Positions 1 to 5,948 of a stretch of DNA of 7,890 bases are shown in pieces. The DNA lies in contig JAFOLN010000120.1 in the NCBI GenBank assembly GCA_017419325.1, positions 1 through 7,890 of the forward strand, read 5' to 3'. Source of the DNA: Clostridia bacterium (lineage in GTDB: Bacteria; Bacillota; Clostridia; Oscillospirales; RGIG577). Below the pieces are notes generated by a model that was given only the letters and a program-made list of their open reading frames with translations, was not told where the DNA came from and did no database searches. Made by a program: the position numbers and the translations under genes. The stretch's first letter is position 1; every line of letters starts with the position of its first letter.

Positions 1-1019
1 GCCGAAAGCGTTATGACGCCGTTATCATCTGCCGTGATGGTGGGAGCCGCCGCCTTTTTCGGTGCGCTGAGCGTTATCTTTGTAAGCGGCGAACGGCTGC
101 CGTTCATGTCGTAGCCGGAAACGGCTGTAATGTACACGCTGTCCTCAAACGGGACGGGCGAGGTGTATTTTTTGCTGTTCGCGTTCGGTACGGAGCCGTC
201 AACTGTATAATACATATCCGTGCCCGCGTCGCCGGACATGACGGCGTAGGACTTATTGCCCGAAACCGAGAGGGTCACAGTGGGCGCGCTTATTGCGGGA
301 AGGTCGCTTCCCGAGGATTTTTTGCTGTAATATATCTGTCCCGAGGAAAGAGAGCCGCCTCTTCGTCTGAAAAGCTCGGAAACGGTGACAAATTCATACC
401 CCTGCGCCTGCAGGTCATCGACAACGGTCAGCGCCGCGTCGACAGACCATGAGTGGCTGTCGTGAAGGAGTATTATAGCGCCGTCGAATACGTTCTTCTT
501 TATCTCGCTTACCGTCTTTGTCGCATTGTTCGTCCAGCGCCAGTCGTTGGAATCAACCGACCAGTAGATGGCGGCGGTGCCGAGCTGACCTAAAACGCGG
601 GAATTATAGTCGCCGTAGGGAGGACGGAGCACATATTTATTGCCTGCGCCTATGGCCGAGTCAAGCGCGCTTTTCGTGCGGCTCACCTGACTTGATACCT
701 GCGCGTCGCTCAGCGTCGTAAGGCGCGGGTGGTCATAGGTGTGGCTTGCAATCTGATGACCCTCCTCATATGCGCGCTTGACCGTGGCGGGGTAAGTGTT
801 TGCGCAGTTTCCGAGCATGAAGAAGGTCGCCTTTGCGCCGCGCTCCTTCAGTCCGTCGAGCAGCCGCGGCGTATATTTGCTCGGGCCGTCGTCGAATGTG
901 AGCGCCACAAGCTTCGTGGGCGTGCTGTTTGCCGCAGGCGTATACGCGGGCAGCAGGGAAAACACCAGCGCACAAAGTACTCCAAGGCTTATAAAACGTA
1001 ATAATTTGCTTTTTTTCAT
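1..1019 (-). CDS. Secreted polysaccharide deacetylase (NodB/CE4 family) with C-terminal CHB_HEX_C-like domain, 3' end beyond window
   Basis: Predicted metal-dependent N-deacetylase (or O-deacetylase) acting outside the membrane on wall or environmental glycans such as peptidoglycan or chitin-like polymers; the substrate cannot be read from sequence. The visible 339 codons begin with a signal peptide (KK near the N-terminus, hydrophobic residues about 9-25, cleavage probably near 25-30). The five CE4 motifs follow in order: TFDDGPS (41-47, catalytic Asp43 and metal Asp44), SHTYDHP (92-98, metal His93 and His97), RPPYGD (132-137), DSNDW (156-160) and LLHDSH (184-189, His186). After about residue 235 comes a beta-rich segment with YYTVDGS, typical of chitobiase/hexosaminidase C-terminal (Fn3-associated) domains, and the frame is still open at base 3. 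The ATG at 1019 has a GGAGG nine bases upstream (1029-1033), which supports the start. It is transcribed divergently from the GtrA/htpG unit. The family call is firm. Whether more domains follow is unknown. Confidence 0.93.
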   Translation of the reverse strand, partial: MKKSKLLRFISLGVLCALVFSLLPAYTPAANSTPTKLVALTFDDGPSKYTPRLLDGLKERGAKATFFMLGNCANTYPATVKRAYEEGHQIASHTYDHPRLTTLSDAQVSSQVSRTKSALDSAIGAGNKYVLRPPYGDYNSRVLGQLGTAAIYWSVDSNDWRWTNNATKTVSEIKKNVFDGAIILLHDSHSWSVDAALTVVDDLQAQGYEFVTVSELFRRRGGSLSSGQIYYSKKSSGSDLPAISAPTVTLSVSGNKSYAVMSGDAGTDMYYTVDGSVPNANSKKYTSPVPFEDSVYITAVSGYDMNGSRSPLTKITLSAPKKAAAPTITADDNGVITLS

Positions 1020-1091
1020 CTGAAAAGGCCTCCAATGATGAATTAAAAGGTTTTTGTCCGCGCCCCGCCGAGGCACGGGTCCGTATATCGA

Positions 1092-1120
1092 ATTTTAGCA
1101 TATACTGCCTTTTAAAGCAA
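1092..1120 (-). promoter_or_regulatory. Sigma-A-type promoter for the deacetylase gene
   Basis: Read on the minus strand there is a -35 box TTGCTT (1120-1115), a 17-base spacer and a -10 box TAAAAT (1097-1092), preceded by TGC as in extended -10 promoters. Transcription would start near 1085, giving a leader of about 65 bases before the ATG at 1019. This is a sequence match only. Confidence 0.55.
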
Positions 1121-1158
1121 CACGGAAAACGGCCTCAAAATAAAATACCCCGCACCGT

Positions 1159-1186
1159 TTTACAAAATCGTAAAGTGTGATAAAAT
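1159..1186 (+). promoter_or_regulatory. Candidate upstream promoter for the GtrA-htpG unit
   Basis: TTTACA (1159-1164), a 16-base spacer and TAAAAT (1181-1186) with TGA immediately before it (extended -10 type). Each box has one mismatch to the sigma-A consensus. It would give a leader of about 110 bases. A second, slightly better candidate lies closer to the gene, so one or both may be used. Confidence 0.4.
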
Positions 1187-1216
1187 ATAATAATAGGCGA
1201 AATGATGGGCGTCGGC

Positions 1217-1245
1217 TTGACGTTTTCGCGCCTGTGTATTATACT
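1217..1245 (+). promoter_or_regulatory. Sigma-A-type promoter for the GtrA-htpG unit
   Basis: TTGACG (1217-1222), a 17-base spacer and TATACT (1240-1245). Spacing is optimal and each box has one mismatch to consensus. Transcription would start near 1252, giving a leader of about 50 bases before the ATG at 1302. No CIRCE-like inverted repeat or CtsR-like heptad repeat is visible around it. Confidence 0.5.
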
Positions 1246-1301
1246 TGCCGTTGCACGGGTACGCGGAGCGTCCCGAGACAGGATATAACGGAGGAGCATA
1301 A

Positions 1302-1934
1302 ATGGAGAATAAAAAGCCGAACGCGCTTACGGCGTGGTGGAAGCCGAAATGGCAGAGCTTTGAAGAAAAGTCGCCCGAGGCCGCGAAGCTTATTGGCAAA
1401 ATCGCATATTTTCTTGTGTTTTCTCTCGGCATAACGGTGATACAGTTCCTTATACTTTTGTTTTTGCCGTCCGCGCTGGGGCTTGAGCTTGCGTCGCGGG
1501 AGGCCATGTGGCCGTCGGGCATTGAGTTCGACCTATTGGGAAGCCACGTTAAATGGTGTCTTGTGGGCGCGGAGGTGCTTCGCGACAGCGCGGGCAACGT
1601 CATCATAGGCGGGGGACTGGGCGCGGCCATTGCGAATTGGGTGGCGCCGTTCATCGCACAGTGCATAAACTTCCCGCTTCAAAGGAACATCACCTTCAAG
1701 TCCCACGGCAACGTGGTCTTTCAGCTTATATGGTACTTTATAGCGTGGGTGGCCATATCCCTTATAACGGGCGGGCTTACGAACCTGTTCAAGCCCGTCA
1801 TAATAGACCGCTTCGGCACGGGCGTGTTCAGCCTTATCCAGACGGTTGTCATAGGCGGCGTGTCCATGGTGGTAATGTTCTTTGTTTTTATGATAATTTT
1901 CCCCGAGGGAGAGGCAAAGAAGAAAGAGGCATAA
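1302..1934 (+). CDS. GtrA-like four-helix membrane protein
   Basis: Integral membrane protein of 210 residues. Four hydrophobic segments are visible at about 33-55, 99-122, 138-158 and 174-200, with basic or acidic tails at both ends (a lysine-rich N-terminus and a KKKEA C-terminus). Before the third helix, the stretch NFPLQRNITFKS (123-134) resembles the GtrA-family signature in which an Asn/Phe-rich helix end is followed by a basic residue and TF. GtrA-like proteins are linked to moving lipid-linked sugars across the membrane for cell-surface glycan decoration; that role here is inferred from the family and not shown. The protein is longer than typical GtrA proteins (roughly 120-150 residues) because of a 30-residue N-terminal extension and a loop of about 40 residues between helices 1 and 2. 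The start is supported by GGAGGAG at 1290-1296. The gene lies 42 bases before htpG with no terminator between them, so co-transcription is likely. It could also be an unrelated four-helix family. Confidence 0.6.
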   Translation: MENKKPNALTAWWKPKWQSFEEKSPEAAKLIGKIAYFLVFSLGITVIQFLILLFLPSALGLELASREAMWPSGIEFDLLGSHVKWCLVGAEVLRDSAGNVIIGGGLGAAIANWVAPFIAQCINFPLQRNITFKSHGNVVFQLIWYFIAWVAISLITGGLTNLFKPVIIDRFGTGVFSLIQTVVIGGVSMVVMFFVFMIIFPEGEAKKKEA

Positions 1935-1976
1935 AATTTGATTTAAGATAAACAGCATTGAAAAGAGGTAATTCCG

Positions 1977-3887
1977 ATGGCAAAAAAACAGTTTAAAACA
2001 GAGTCGAAAAAGCTTTTGGATATGATGATAAACTCCATCTATACCCATAAGGAAATATTCCTGCGCGAGCTTATCTCAAACGCAAGCGACGCGATAGACA
2101 AGCGGTATTTCCGTTCGCTTACCGACCAGAAGGCGGCGCTTTCCGGCGGCGAGTTCGAGATACGCATCATAGCCGACAAGGTGAGCCGCATACTTATGAT
2201 AACCGACAACGGCTGCGGCATGACGAAGGAAGAGCTTGACTCGAACCTCGGCACCATAGCAAAAAGCGGTTCGTTCGACTTTAAGAACGACAACGGCCAG
2301 GAGACCGAGGGCGCCGACAAGATAGACATTATCGGTCAGTTCGGCGTGGGCTTTTACTCGGCGTTCATGGTAAGCTCCGAGATTACCGTGGAAACGAAGG
2401 CGATAGACTCAGAAGAGGCATACCGCTGGCGTTCCTCCGGCGCGGACGGCTACACCGTTGACACGTGTGACAGAGCTTCCGTCGGCACGACGATAACGCT
2501 TCGCTTAAAGGACAATACCGAGGACGAAAACTACGATGAGTTCCTTGACGAATGGAAGATAAAGGACTTGGTGAAGAAGTACAGCGACTACATCCGTTAC
2601 CCCATCCGCATGAGCGTTACGAAGTCGCGCAAAAAGGAAGGCAGCCCCGACGACAAGCCCGAATACGAAAGCTACGTCGAGGATGAGACGTTAAACAGCA
2701 TGGTGCCGCTGTGGAAGCGCCCGAAGGGCGAGGTAAGCGACGAGGAGTACGCTTCCTTCTACCGCGAGAAGTTCTTCGATTATGAGGCGCCCCTCAAGGT
2801 AATCCGTCAGAAGACGGAGGGCGTGTCGAATTACGAGGCGCTCATGTTCATCCCGGCCCACGCGCCCTATGATTATTACAGCACCGAATATGAGAAGGGC
2901 TTAAAGCTCTATTCCAGCGGCGTACTTATCATGGACAAATGCAAGGATCTTCTGCCCGATCATTTCGGCTTCGTTGCGGGACTTGTAGACAGCGCTGATC
3001 TGTCGCTCAACATCTCCCGCGAGATGCTCCAGCACGACAGACAGCTTAAAAGCATCGCGAAGGCGATAGAGAAAAAGATAGGCTCCGAGCTTTCAAAAAT
3101 GCTTGAGAACGAGCGCGACAAGTACGAGCAGTTCTACAAGGCATTCGGCCGTCAGCTCAAGTTCGGCGTGTACAACAACTTCGGCGCAAACAAGGACAGC
3201 TTAAAGGACCTCATTCTTTTCCCGTCCTCCTTTGAAAACAAGAACGTGACGCTGAAGGAATACGTTTCGCGCATGAAGGAGGAGCAGAAGAAGATATACT
3301 ACGCTGCGGGCGACAACATGGAGCAGATAAGCGCGCTTCCCCAGGTGGAGGCGGTGACCTCCCGCGGATTTGAGGTGCTTTATCTTACGGAGGATATCGA
3401 CGAGTTCGCGCTTCAGATACTGCATGAATACGACGGGAAGGAATTCTCCGACGTGTGCCGTGACGACCTTGACCTTTCAACGGACGAGGAAAAGGAGAGT
3501 CTGAAGGCGGAAAACGAGAAGAACGCCGACCTTTTCGCATTCATGAAGGAAAGCATAGGGGAGAGCGTCCATGAGGTGCGCTTTACGAACACCTTGAAAA
3601 ACCACCCCGCCTGCATATCAAGCGAGGGCCCGCTGTCTGTGGGCATGGAAAAGACGTTAAGTCAGATGCCCGGCTTCGAGGACGGCCGCATGAAGGCGGA
3701 GCTGGTGCTTGAGATAAGCCTTTCCCACCCGATAGCGGATAAGCTGAAGGCTTTATTTGAAACGGATAAGGACAGACTTGCAAAGTACTCGAAGATTCTT
3801 TACGCACAGGCGCGCTTAATCAGCGGCATGGAGCTTAAAAACGCCGCCGAGGTAGGAGCGCTCGTCTGCGAGCTTATGGTGGAATAG
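1977..3887 (+). CDS. htpG: HtpG, bacterial Hsp90 molecular chaperone
   Basis: ATP-dependent cytosolic homodimeric chaperone that remodels client proteins, in other bacteria together with DnaK. At 636 residues it is close to the usual 620-640 length, so it is full length. The N-terminal GHKL ATPase domain (about 1-215) has RELISNASDA (30-39, with catalytic-type Glu31 and Mg-binding-type Asn35), DNGCGM (77-82, nucleotide-contacting Asp77), a GTIAKSGS lid segment (92-99) and GQFGVGFYSAF (120-130). The middle domain (about 230-500) carries LNISREMLQ with the Arg348 that contacts the ATP gamma-phosphate in this family. The C-terminal dimerisation domain follows and includes HPIADKLKALF. The ATG has AGAGG (1964-1968) eight bases upstream. 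It is second in the probable operon 1302-4473. I see no CIRCE, CtsR-like site or clear promoter of its own in the 42-base gap before it, so its expression probably depends on the promoters near 1159-1245. Codon use and GC content match the rest of the window except the next gene. Confidence 0.98.
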   Translation: MAKKQFKTESKKLLDMMINSIYTHKEIFLRELISNASDAIDKRYFRSLTDQKAALSGGEFEIRIIADKVSRILMITDNGCGMTKEELDSNLGTIAKSGSFDFKNDNGQETEGADKIDIIGQFGVGFYSAFMVSSEITVETKAIDSEEAYRWRSSGADGYTVDTCDRASVGTTITLRLKDNTEDENYDEFLDEWKIKDLVKKYSDYIRYPIRMSVTKSRKKEGSPDDKPEYESYVEDETLNSMVPLWKRPKGEVSDEEYASFYREKFFDYEAPLKVIRQKTEGVSNYEALMFIPAHAPYDYYSTEYEKGLKLYSSGVLIMDKCKDLLPDHFGFVAGLVDSADLSLNISREMLQHDRQLKSIAKAIEKKIGSELSKMLENERDKYEQFYKAFGRQLKFGVYNNFGANKDSLKDLILFPSSFENKNVTLKEYVSRMKEEQKKIYYAAGDNMEQISALPQVEAVTSRGFEVLYLTEDIDEFALQILHEYDGKEFSDVCRDDLDLSTDEEKESLKAENEKNADLFAFMKESIGESVHEVRFTNTLKNHPACISSEGPLSVGMEKTLSQMPGFEDGRMKAELVLEISLSHPIADKLKALFETDKDRLAKYSKILYAQARLISGMELKNAAEVGALVCELMVE

Positions 3888-3918
3888 AATAGTACAGTAC
3901 GGCAGTGCGAAAACGATA

Positions 3919-4473
3919 ATGCCCATGGACGATTTGGGGAACAAGCTGGTTCCGGAAGCGAAAAAACGAAATATCGGAGCGGCGAATATAATTACAGGCA
4001 CAAGAATACTTCTCAGCATAGCATTGCTTTTTTGCAAGGCTATGTCTCCCGTATTTTATACGCTTTACATTGCCGCCGGAATATCCGATATTTTAGATGG
4101 GGCAGCAGCAAGAAAAACAAATACCGTAAGTGATTTCGGCTCAAAGCTCGACACTGCGGCAGACTTAATATTTGTCGCAGTATGCCTTATAAAGCTGCTG
4201 CCTGTAATGAGTATTCAGCTATGGCTTTACATCTGGATCGCTGTGATTGCAATGATAAAGATATTCAACATAGCTATGGGATTTGTAAGGCAGAGAAAGT
4301 TTACAGCGGTCCATTCTTTTATGAACAAGCTGACAGGAGGACTGTTGTTTATTCTTCCGCTGACGTTTACATTAATCGATCTCAGATACACTTCCGTTGT
4401 TGTCTGCACGGCTGCAACAATTGCCGCGATCCGGGAAGGGTATATTATAAGGAAGAACGAAAAAACAGAATGA
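3919..4473 (+). CDS. CDP-alcohol phosphatidyltransferase family membrane protein
   Basis: Integral membrane enzyme expected to transfer a phosphatidyl group from a CDP-linked lipid to an alcohol (or a similar CDP-alcohol reaction) in phospholipid synthesis; the acceptor is not evident, and PgsA-like or PssA-like activity is possible. The full family signature D-x2-D-G-x2-A-R-x8-G-x3-D-x3-D is present: Asp57, Asp60, Gly61, Ala64, Arg65, Gly74, Asp78 and Asp82. Around it are about five or six hydrophobic segments (roughly 24-41, 44-56, 83-97, 99-121, 139-153 and 158-170), as in the family. It starts 31 bases after htpG, with no terminator between them. Two oddities stand out. No Shine-Dalgarno sequence precedes the ATG at 3919 or the second ATG at 3925. 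Its GC content is also lower: hand counts of three 60-base lines gave 37-45%, against 53-63% for two htpG lines. The first 15 or so residues are unlike the usual short family N-terminus, so the true start is uncertain. Transfer from another genome is an inference. Confidence 0.88.
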   Translation: MPMDDLGNKLVPEAKKRNIGAANIITGTRILLSIALLFCKAMSPVFYTLYIAAGISDILDGAAARKTNTVSDFGSKLDTAADLIFVAVCLIKLLPVMSIQLWLYIWIAVIAMIKIFNIAMGFVRQRKFTAVHSFMNKLTGGLLFILPLTFTLIDLRYTSVVVCTAATIAAIREGYIIRKNEKTE

Positions 4474-4495
4474 AAAACAGCTCTGAATGAGAGCG

Positions 4496-4526
4496 AAAAA
4501 AAGCCCGCCTTGCGGCGGGCTTTTTT
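4496..4526. terminator. Bidirectional intrinsic terminator between the phosphatidyltransferase and hsp20
   Basis: GCCCGCC (4503-4509), loop TTGC and GGCGGGC (4514-4520) form a perfect GC-rich stem. It is flanked by seven A residues (4496-4502) and six T residues (4521-4526), so it works in both directions. It sits between two convergent genes, 22 bases after the plus-strand stop and 4 bases after the minus-strand stop. Confidence 0.92.
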
Positions 4527-4530
4527 AGGT

Positions 4531-4977
4531 TCAGCCTTCAATCATGATGGTCTTCTTTTCGGGGAGTTCGGGCGCATCCTTCTTCGGTACGGTGAGGGAG
4601 AGGACGCCGTTTTCAAACCTTGCCTTGATATCTTCCTCGGTGAGGTTCTCGCCGATATAGAAGCTTCTCTGCATCGTGCCCTGATATCTTTCGCGTCTTA
4701 TGAGCTTGCCCTCGTCGTTTTTCTCCTCGTTGTCAGCGTTCTTCTGCGCCGTAACGGTGAGATAACCGTTTTCAAGAGCCAGGGACAAATCTTCCTTACC
4801 GAAGCCCGGAAGGTCGATATCGATGGCGTAGCGGTCGTCATGCTCCACAACGTCGGTGTTCATTACATTCGCGTTGTTAGCTCCGTAGAACTTCTTGTCG
4901 AAGTCGTAGAAATCGCCGAAGTTCGGGAAACGCATCCAATCATCAAAAAGTCTGTCTCTGAAAATAGCCGGTAACAT
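4531..4977 (-). CDS. Small heat-shock protein, Hsp20/alpha-crystallin family
   Basis: ATP-independent holdase chaperone that forms oligomers and binds unfolding cytosolic proteins for later refolding. It has 148 residues. A variable N-terminal arm rich in Phe, Asp and Arg (1-37) is followed by an alpha-crystallin domain (about 38-133). That domain has IDIDLPGF (52-59), ENGYLTVTA (69-77), the dimer-loop region near 80-95 and FENGVLSLTVPKK (121-133) with the hallmark G-V-L. The C-terminal tail carries an I-x-I anchor (Ile144-Met-Ile146) used for oligomer assembly. The frame stays open upstream to an ATG at 5034. The ATG at 4977 is preferred because GGAGG lies eight bases before it, and the protein then begins MLPAIF as in clostridial Hsp18-type proteins. 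The gene stands alone, convergent to the htpG unit, with a dedicated promoter, a CIRCE element and a possible CtsR site upstream. The product resembles Hsp18 of clostridia and IbpA-class proteins elsewhere. Confidence 0.95.
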   Translation of the reverse strand: MLPAIFRDRLFDDWMRFPNFGDFYDFDKKFYGANNANVMNTDVVEHDDRYAIDIDLPGFGKEDLSLALENGYLTVTAQKNADNEEKNDEGKLIRRERYQGTMQRSFYIGENLTEEDIKARFENGVLSLTVPKKDAPELPEKKTIMIEG

Positions 4978-4985
4978 TTTAATTT

Positions 4986-4990
4986 CCTCC
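4986..4990 (-). promoter_or_regulatory. Shine-Dalgarno site that fixes the hsp20 start
   Basis: GGAGG on the minus strand, eight bases before the ATG at 4977. The alternative in-frame ATG at 5034 has no comparable site at the right distance, so the shorter 148-residue product is favoured. Confidence 0.85.
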
Positions 4991-5040
4991 TTTATAATTG
5001 AAACATTGTAAACTTGATAATGTACTCGGGACATCCTCTT

Positions 5041-5057
5041 TTTGACCTTCTCTGTCC
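5041..5057 (-). promoter_or_regulatory. Possible CtsR operator in the hsp20 leader
   Basis: On the minus strand GGACAGA (5057-5051), GAA (5050-5048) and GGTCAAA (5047-5041) match the CtsR consensus, a direct repeat of RGTCAAA separated by NAN. The second heptad is perfect, the first has two mismatches, and the spacer has the expected central A. The site would lie just downstream of the transcription start (near 5064), a plausible place for a repressor. With one degenerate half it may be weak or fortuitous. Confidence 0.4.
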
Positions 5058-5070
5058 TTCGTACAATTAC

Positions 5071-5098
5071 ATTATAGCACCTTTATCAGCACTGTCAA
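5071..5098 (-). promoter_or_regulatory. Consensus sigma-A promoter for hsp20
   Basis: On the minus strand a perfect TTGACA (5098-5093), a 16-base spacer and a perfect TATAAT (5076-5071) preceded by TGC (extended -10). Transcription would start near 5064, giving a leader of about 87 bases. The -35 box begins inside the CIRCE spacer and runs into its promoter-proximal arm. A promoter this strong would need tight repression, which fits the overlapping operator. Confidence 0.85.
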
Positions 5099-5112
5099 GC
5101 CTTGAGTGCTAA
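5086..5112 (-). promoter_or_regulatory. CIRCE element (HrcA operator) upstream of hsp20
   Basis: On the minus strand TTAGCACTC (5112-5104), a spacer of exactly nine bases and CAGTGCTGA (5094-5086). The consensus is TTAGCACTC-N9-GAGTGCTAA: the first arm is perfect and the second has two mismatches. It overlaps the -35 box of the hsp20 promoter, so HrcA binding should block transcription until heat or other protein stress inactivates HrcA. CIRCE is best known at groESL and dnaK operons; hrcA itself is not in this window. Confidence 0.88.
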
Positions 5113-5115
5113 TTT

Positions 5116-5129
5116 AATTGTAAACAATT
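5116..5129. repeat. Short palindrome next to the CIRCE element
   Basis: AATTGT-AA-ACAATT, a perfect six-base inverted repeat with a two-base centre, three bases beyond the CIRCE arm in the region between the divergent hsp20 and SLH genes. It could be a small operator or simply AT-rich sequence upstream of a promoter. No regulator can be assigned. Confidence 0.35.
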
Positions 5130-5172
5130 TATTAACAATCCGCTTTTTTAAATGCAGGGTATTTTTACGACG

Positions 5173-5186
5173 AAAAGCAAGCTTTT
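5173..5186. repeat. Short palindrome upstream of the SLH gene -10 box
   Basis: AAAAGC-AA-GCTTTT, a perfect six-base inverted repeat with a two-base centre. It covers the place where the -35 contact of the SLH-gene promoter would fall, so it could be an operator. It is short enough to arise by chance. Confidence 0.3.
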
Positions 5187-5202
5187 ATGCGCGCGGAGCC
5201 GT

Positions 5203-5208
5203 TATAAT
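5203..5208 (+). promoter_or_regulatory. Candidate -10 box of the SLH-protein gene
   Basis: A perfect TATAAT about 105 bases before the ATG at 5315. No good -35 box is found at 16-18 bases upstream (GCTTTT is the nearest), so the promoter would be weak or dependent on an activator. No better candidate is seen in 5113-5300. Confidence 0.35.
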
Positions 5209-5314
5209 ATTATGCGGCGCGATCGGTTTTTTATACCCGGCGCCTGTGCTGTGTGTTGTTTTGGGGGAGAAAATGTGGTATTCTTATTCAAACGCATAAA
5301 AAGGAGATAATTCA

Positions 5315-5944
5315 ATGAAAAAAAGCAAGAGAAGCGCATTGAGAAAAGCGGCCGCGGCAGGTCTTGCCGTTATGCTTTTTTTACTTTGCGGCGTTACGGC
5401 CATGGGGGCAAGGTTTAACGACGTGTCCTCATCGGCTTATTATTATGAAGCGGTAAACTGGGCGGTGGATACGGGCATAACAACGGGCGCGTCATCCGCT
5501 TCGTTTGCGCCGAACCAGACGTGTACCCGTGCGCAGATGGTGAGCTTTCTTTGGCGCGCTGTCGGAAAACCGAAGCCTAAATCGGGCACGAAGGCATTTT
5601 CCGATGTTTCGCCCTCGGCATATTACTACGACGCCGTTATGTGGGCTGCGGGGAGCGGCATAACAATGGGCGCGGCCGACGGCAGGTTTGACCCCGACGG
5701 ATACTGCACCCGTGCACAGGCGGTGAGCCTCATCCACAGAATGCTCGGCGAACCGGAGCCCGCCGCGAATAGCGTATTCTCCGACGTATCGTCGGGCGCG
5801 TATTATTACAACGCCGTCATGTGGGCAAGCGGCGAGGGGATAACCCATGGAGTCTCGAAAAACAGATTCAGCCCCGACACCGTATGCACAAGAGCCGAGA
5901 TAATCACATTCCTTTACAGAAGCTATAATATGTTCATGGGATAA
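5315..5944 (+). CDS. Exported protein of three SLH repeats
   Basis: Surface protein of 209 residues, predicted to be secreted and held non-covalently to the cell wall by its S-layer-homology repeats, which bind secondary wall polymers in this family. A signal peptide is visible (basic residues 2-11, hydrophobic 12-29, cleavage near Ala29-Ala32). Three SLH repeats follow at about 34-81, 95-142 and 155-202. Each has the pattern F-x-D-V, AYYY-x-AV-x-WA, GIT-x-G, F-x-P and CTRA followed by Q or E (71-74, 132-135 and 192-195). Proline- and lysine-containing linkers join the first two repeats (84-94). Nothing else is present, so the protein has no visible catalytic or cargo domain. A Cys occurs at the same place in each repeat (70, 131 and 191). 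The ATG has AAGGAG (5301-5306) eight bases upstream. It ends at its own terminator and appears monocistronic. A role as a minimal S-layer or wall-associated protein is inferred. Confidence 0.92.
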   Translation: MKKSKRSALRKAAAAGLAVMLFLLCGVTAMGARFNDVSSSAYYYEAVNWAVDTGITTGASSASFAPNQTCTRAQMVSFLWRAVGKPKPKSGTKAFSDVSPSAYYYDAVMWAAGSGITMGAADGRFDPDGYCTRAQAVSLIHRMLGEPEPAANSVFSDVSSGAYYYNAVMWASGEGITHGVSKNRFSPDTVCTRAEIITFLYRSYNMFMG

Positions 5945-5948
5945 AAAC

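Noticed and set aside
1160..1666. Minus-strand frame of 168 codons opposite the GtrA-like gene
   Set aside because: No ribosome binding site or domain, and it overlaps a plus-strand gene with a strong site and clear membrane helices, as well as that gene's promoter.
1960..1968. GAAAAGAGG before htpG, resembling the GAAAAGG element reported for Bacillus subtilis htpG
   Set aside because: It coincides with the ribosome binding site, is not next to a promoter -10 box, and is not an exact match.
3888..3918. Possible terminator between htpG and the phosphatidyltransferase
   Set aside because: Only a trivial GTAC repeat is present, with no GC-rich stem and no T run, so readthrough is expected.
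4510..4974. Plus-strand frame of 154 codons opposite hsp20
   Set aside because: It starts inside the terminator hairpin and is antisense to a clear alpha-crystallin gene.
4978..5034. N-terminal extension of Hsp20 starting at the ATG at 5034
   Set aside because: It would translate the leader and lacks a good ribosome binding site, whereas the ATG at 4977 has GGAGG at ideal spacing and gives a normal family N-terminus.
5102..5299. Plus-strand frame of 65 codons between hsp20 and the SLH gene
   Set aside because: It would start with TTG inside the CIRCE element, has no ribosome binding site and runs through the SLH-gene promoter region. Its hydrophobic stretch is not enough to support it.
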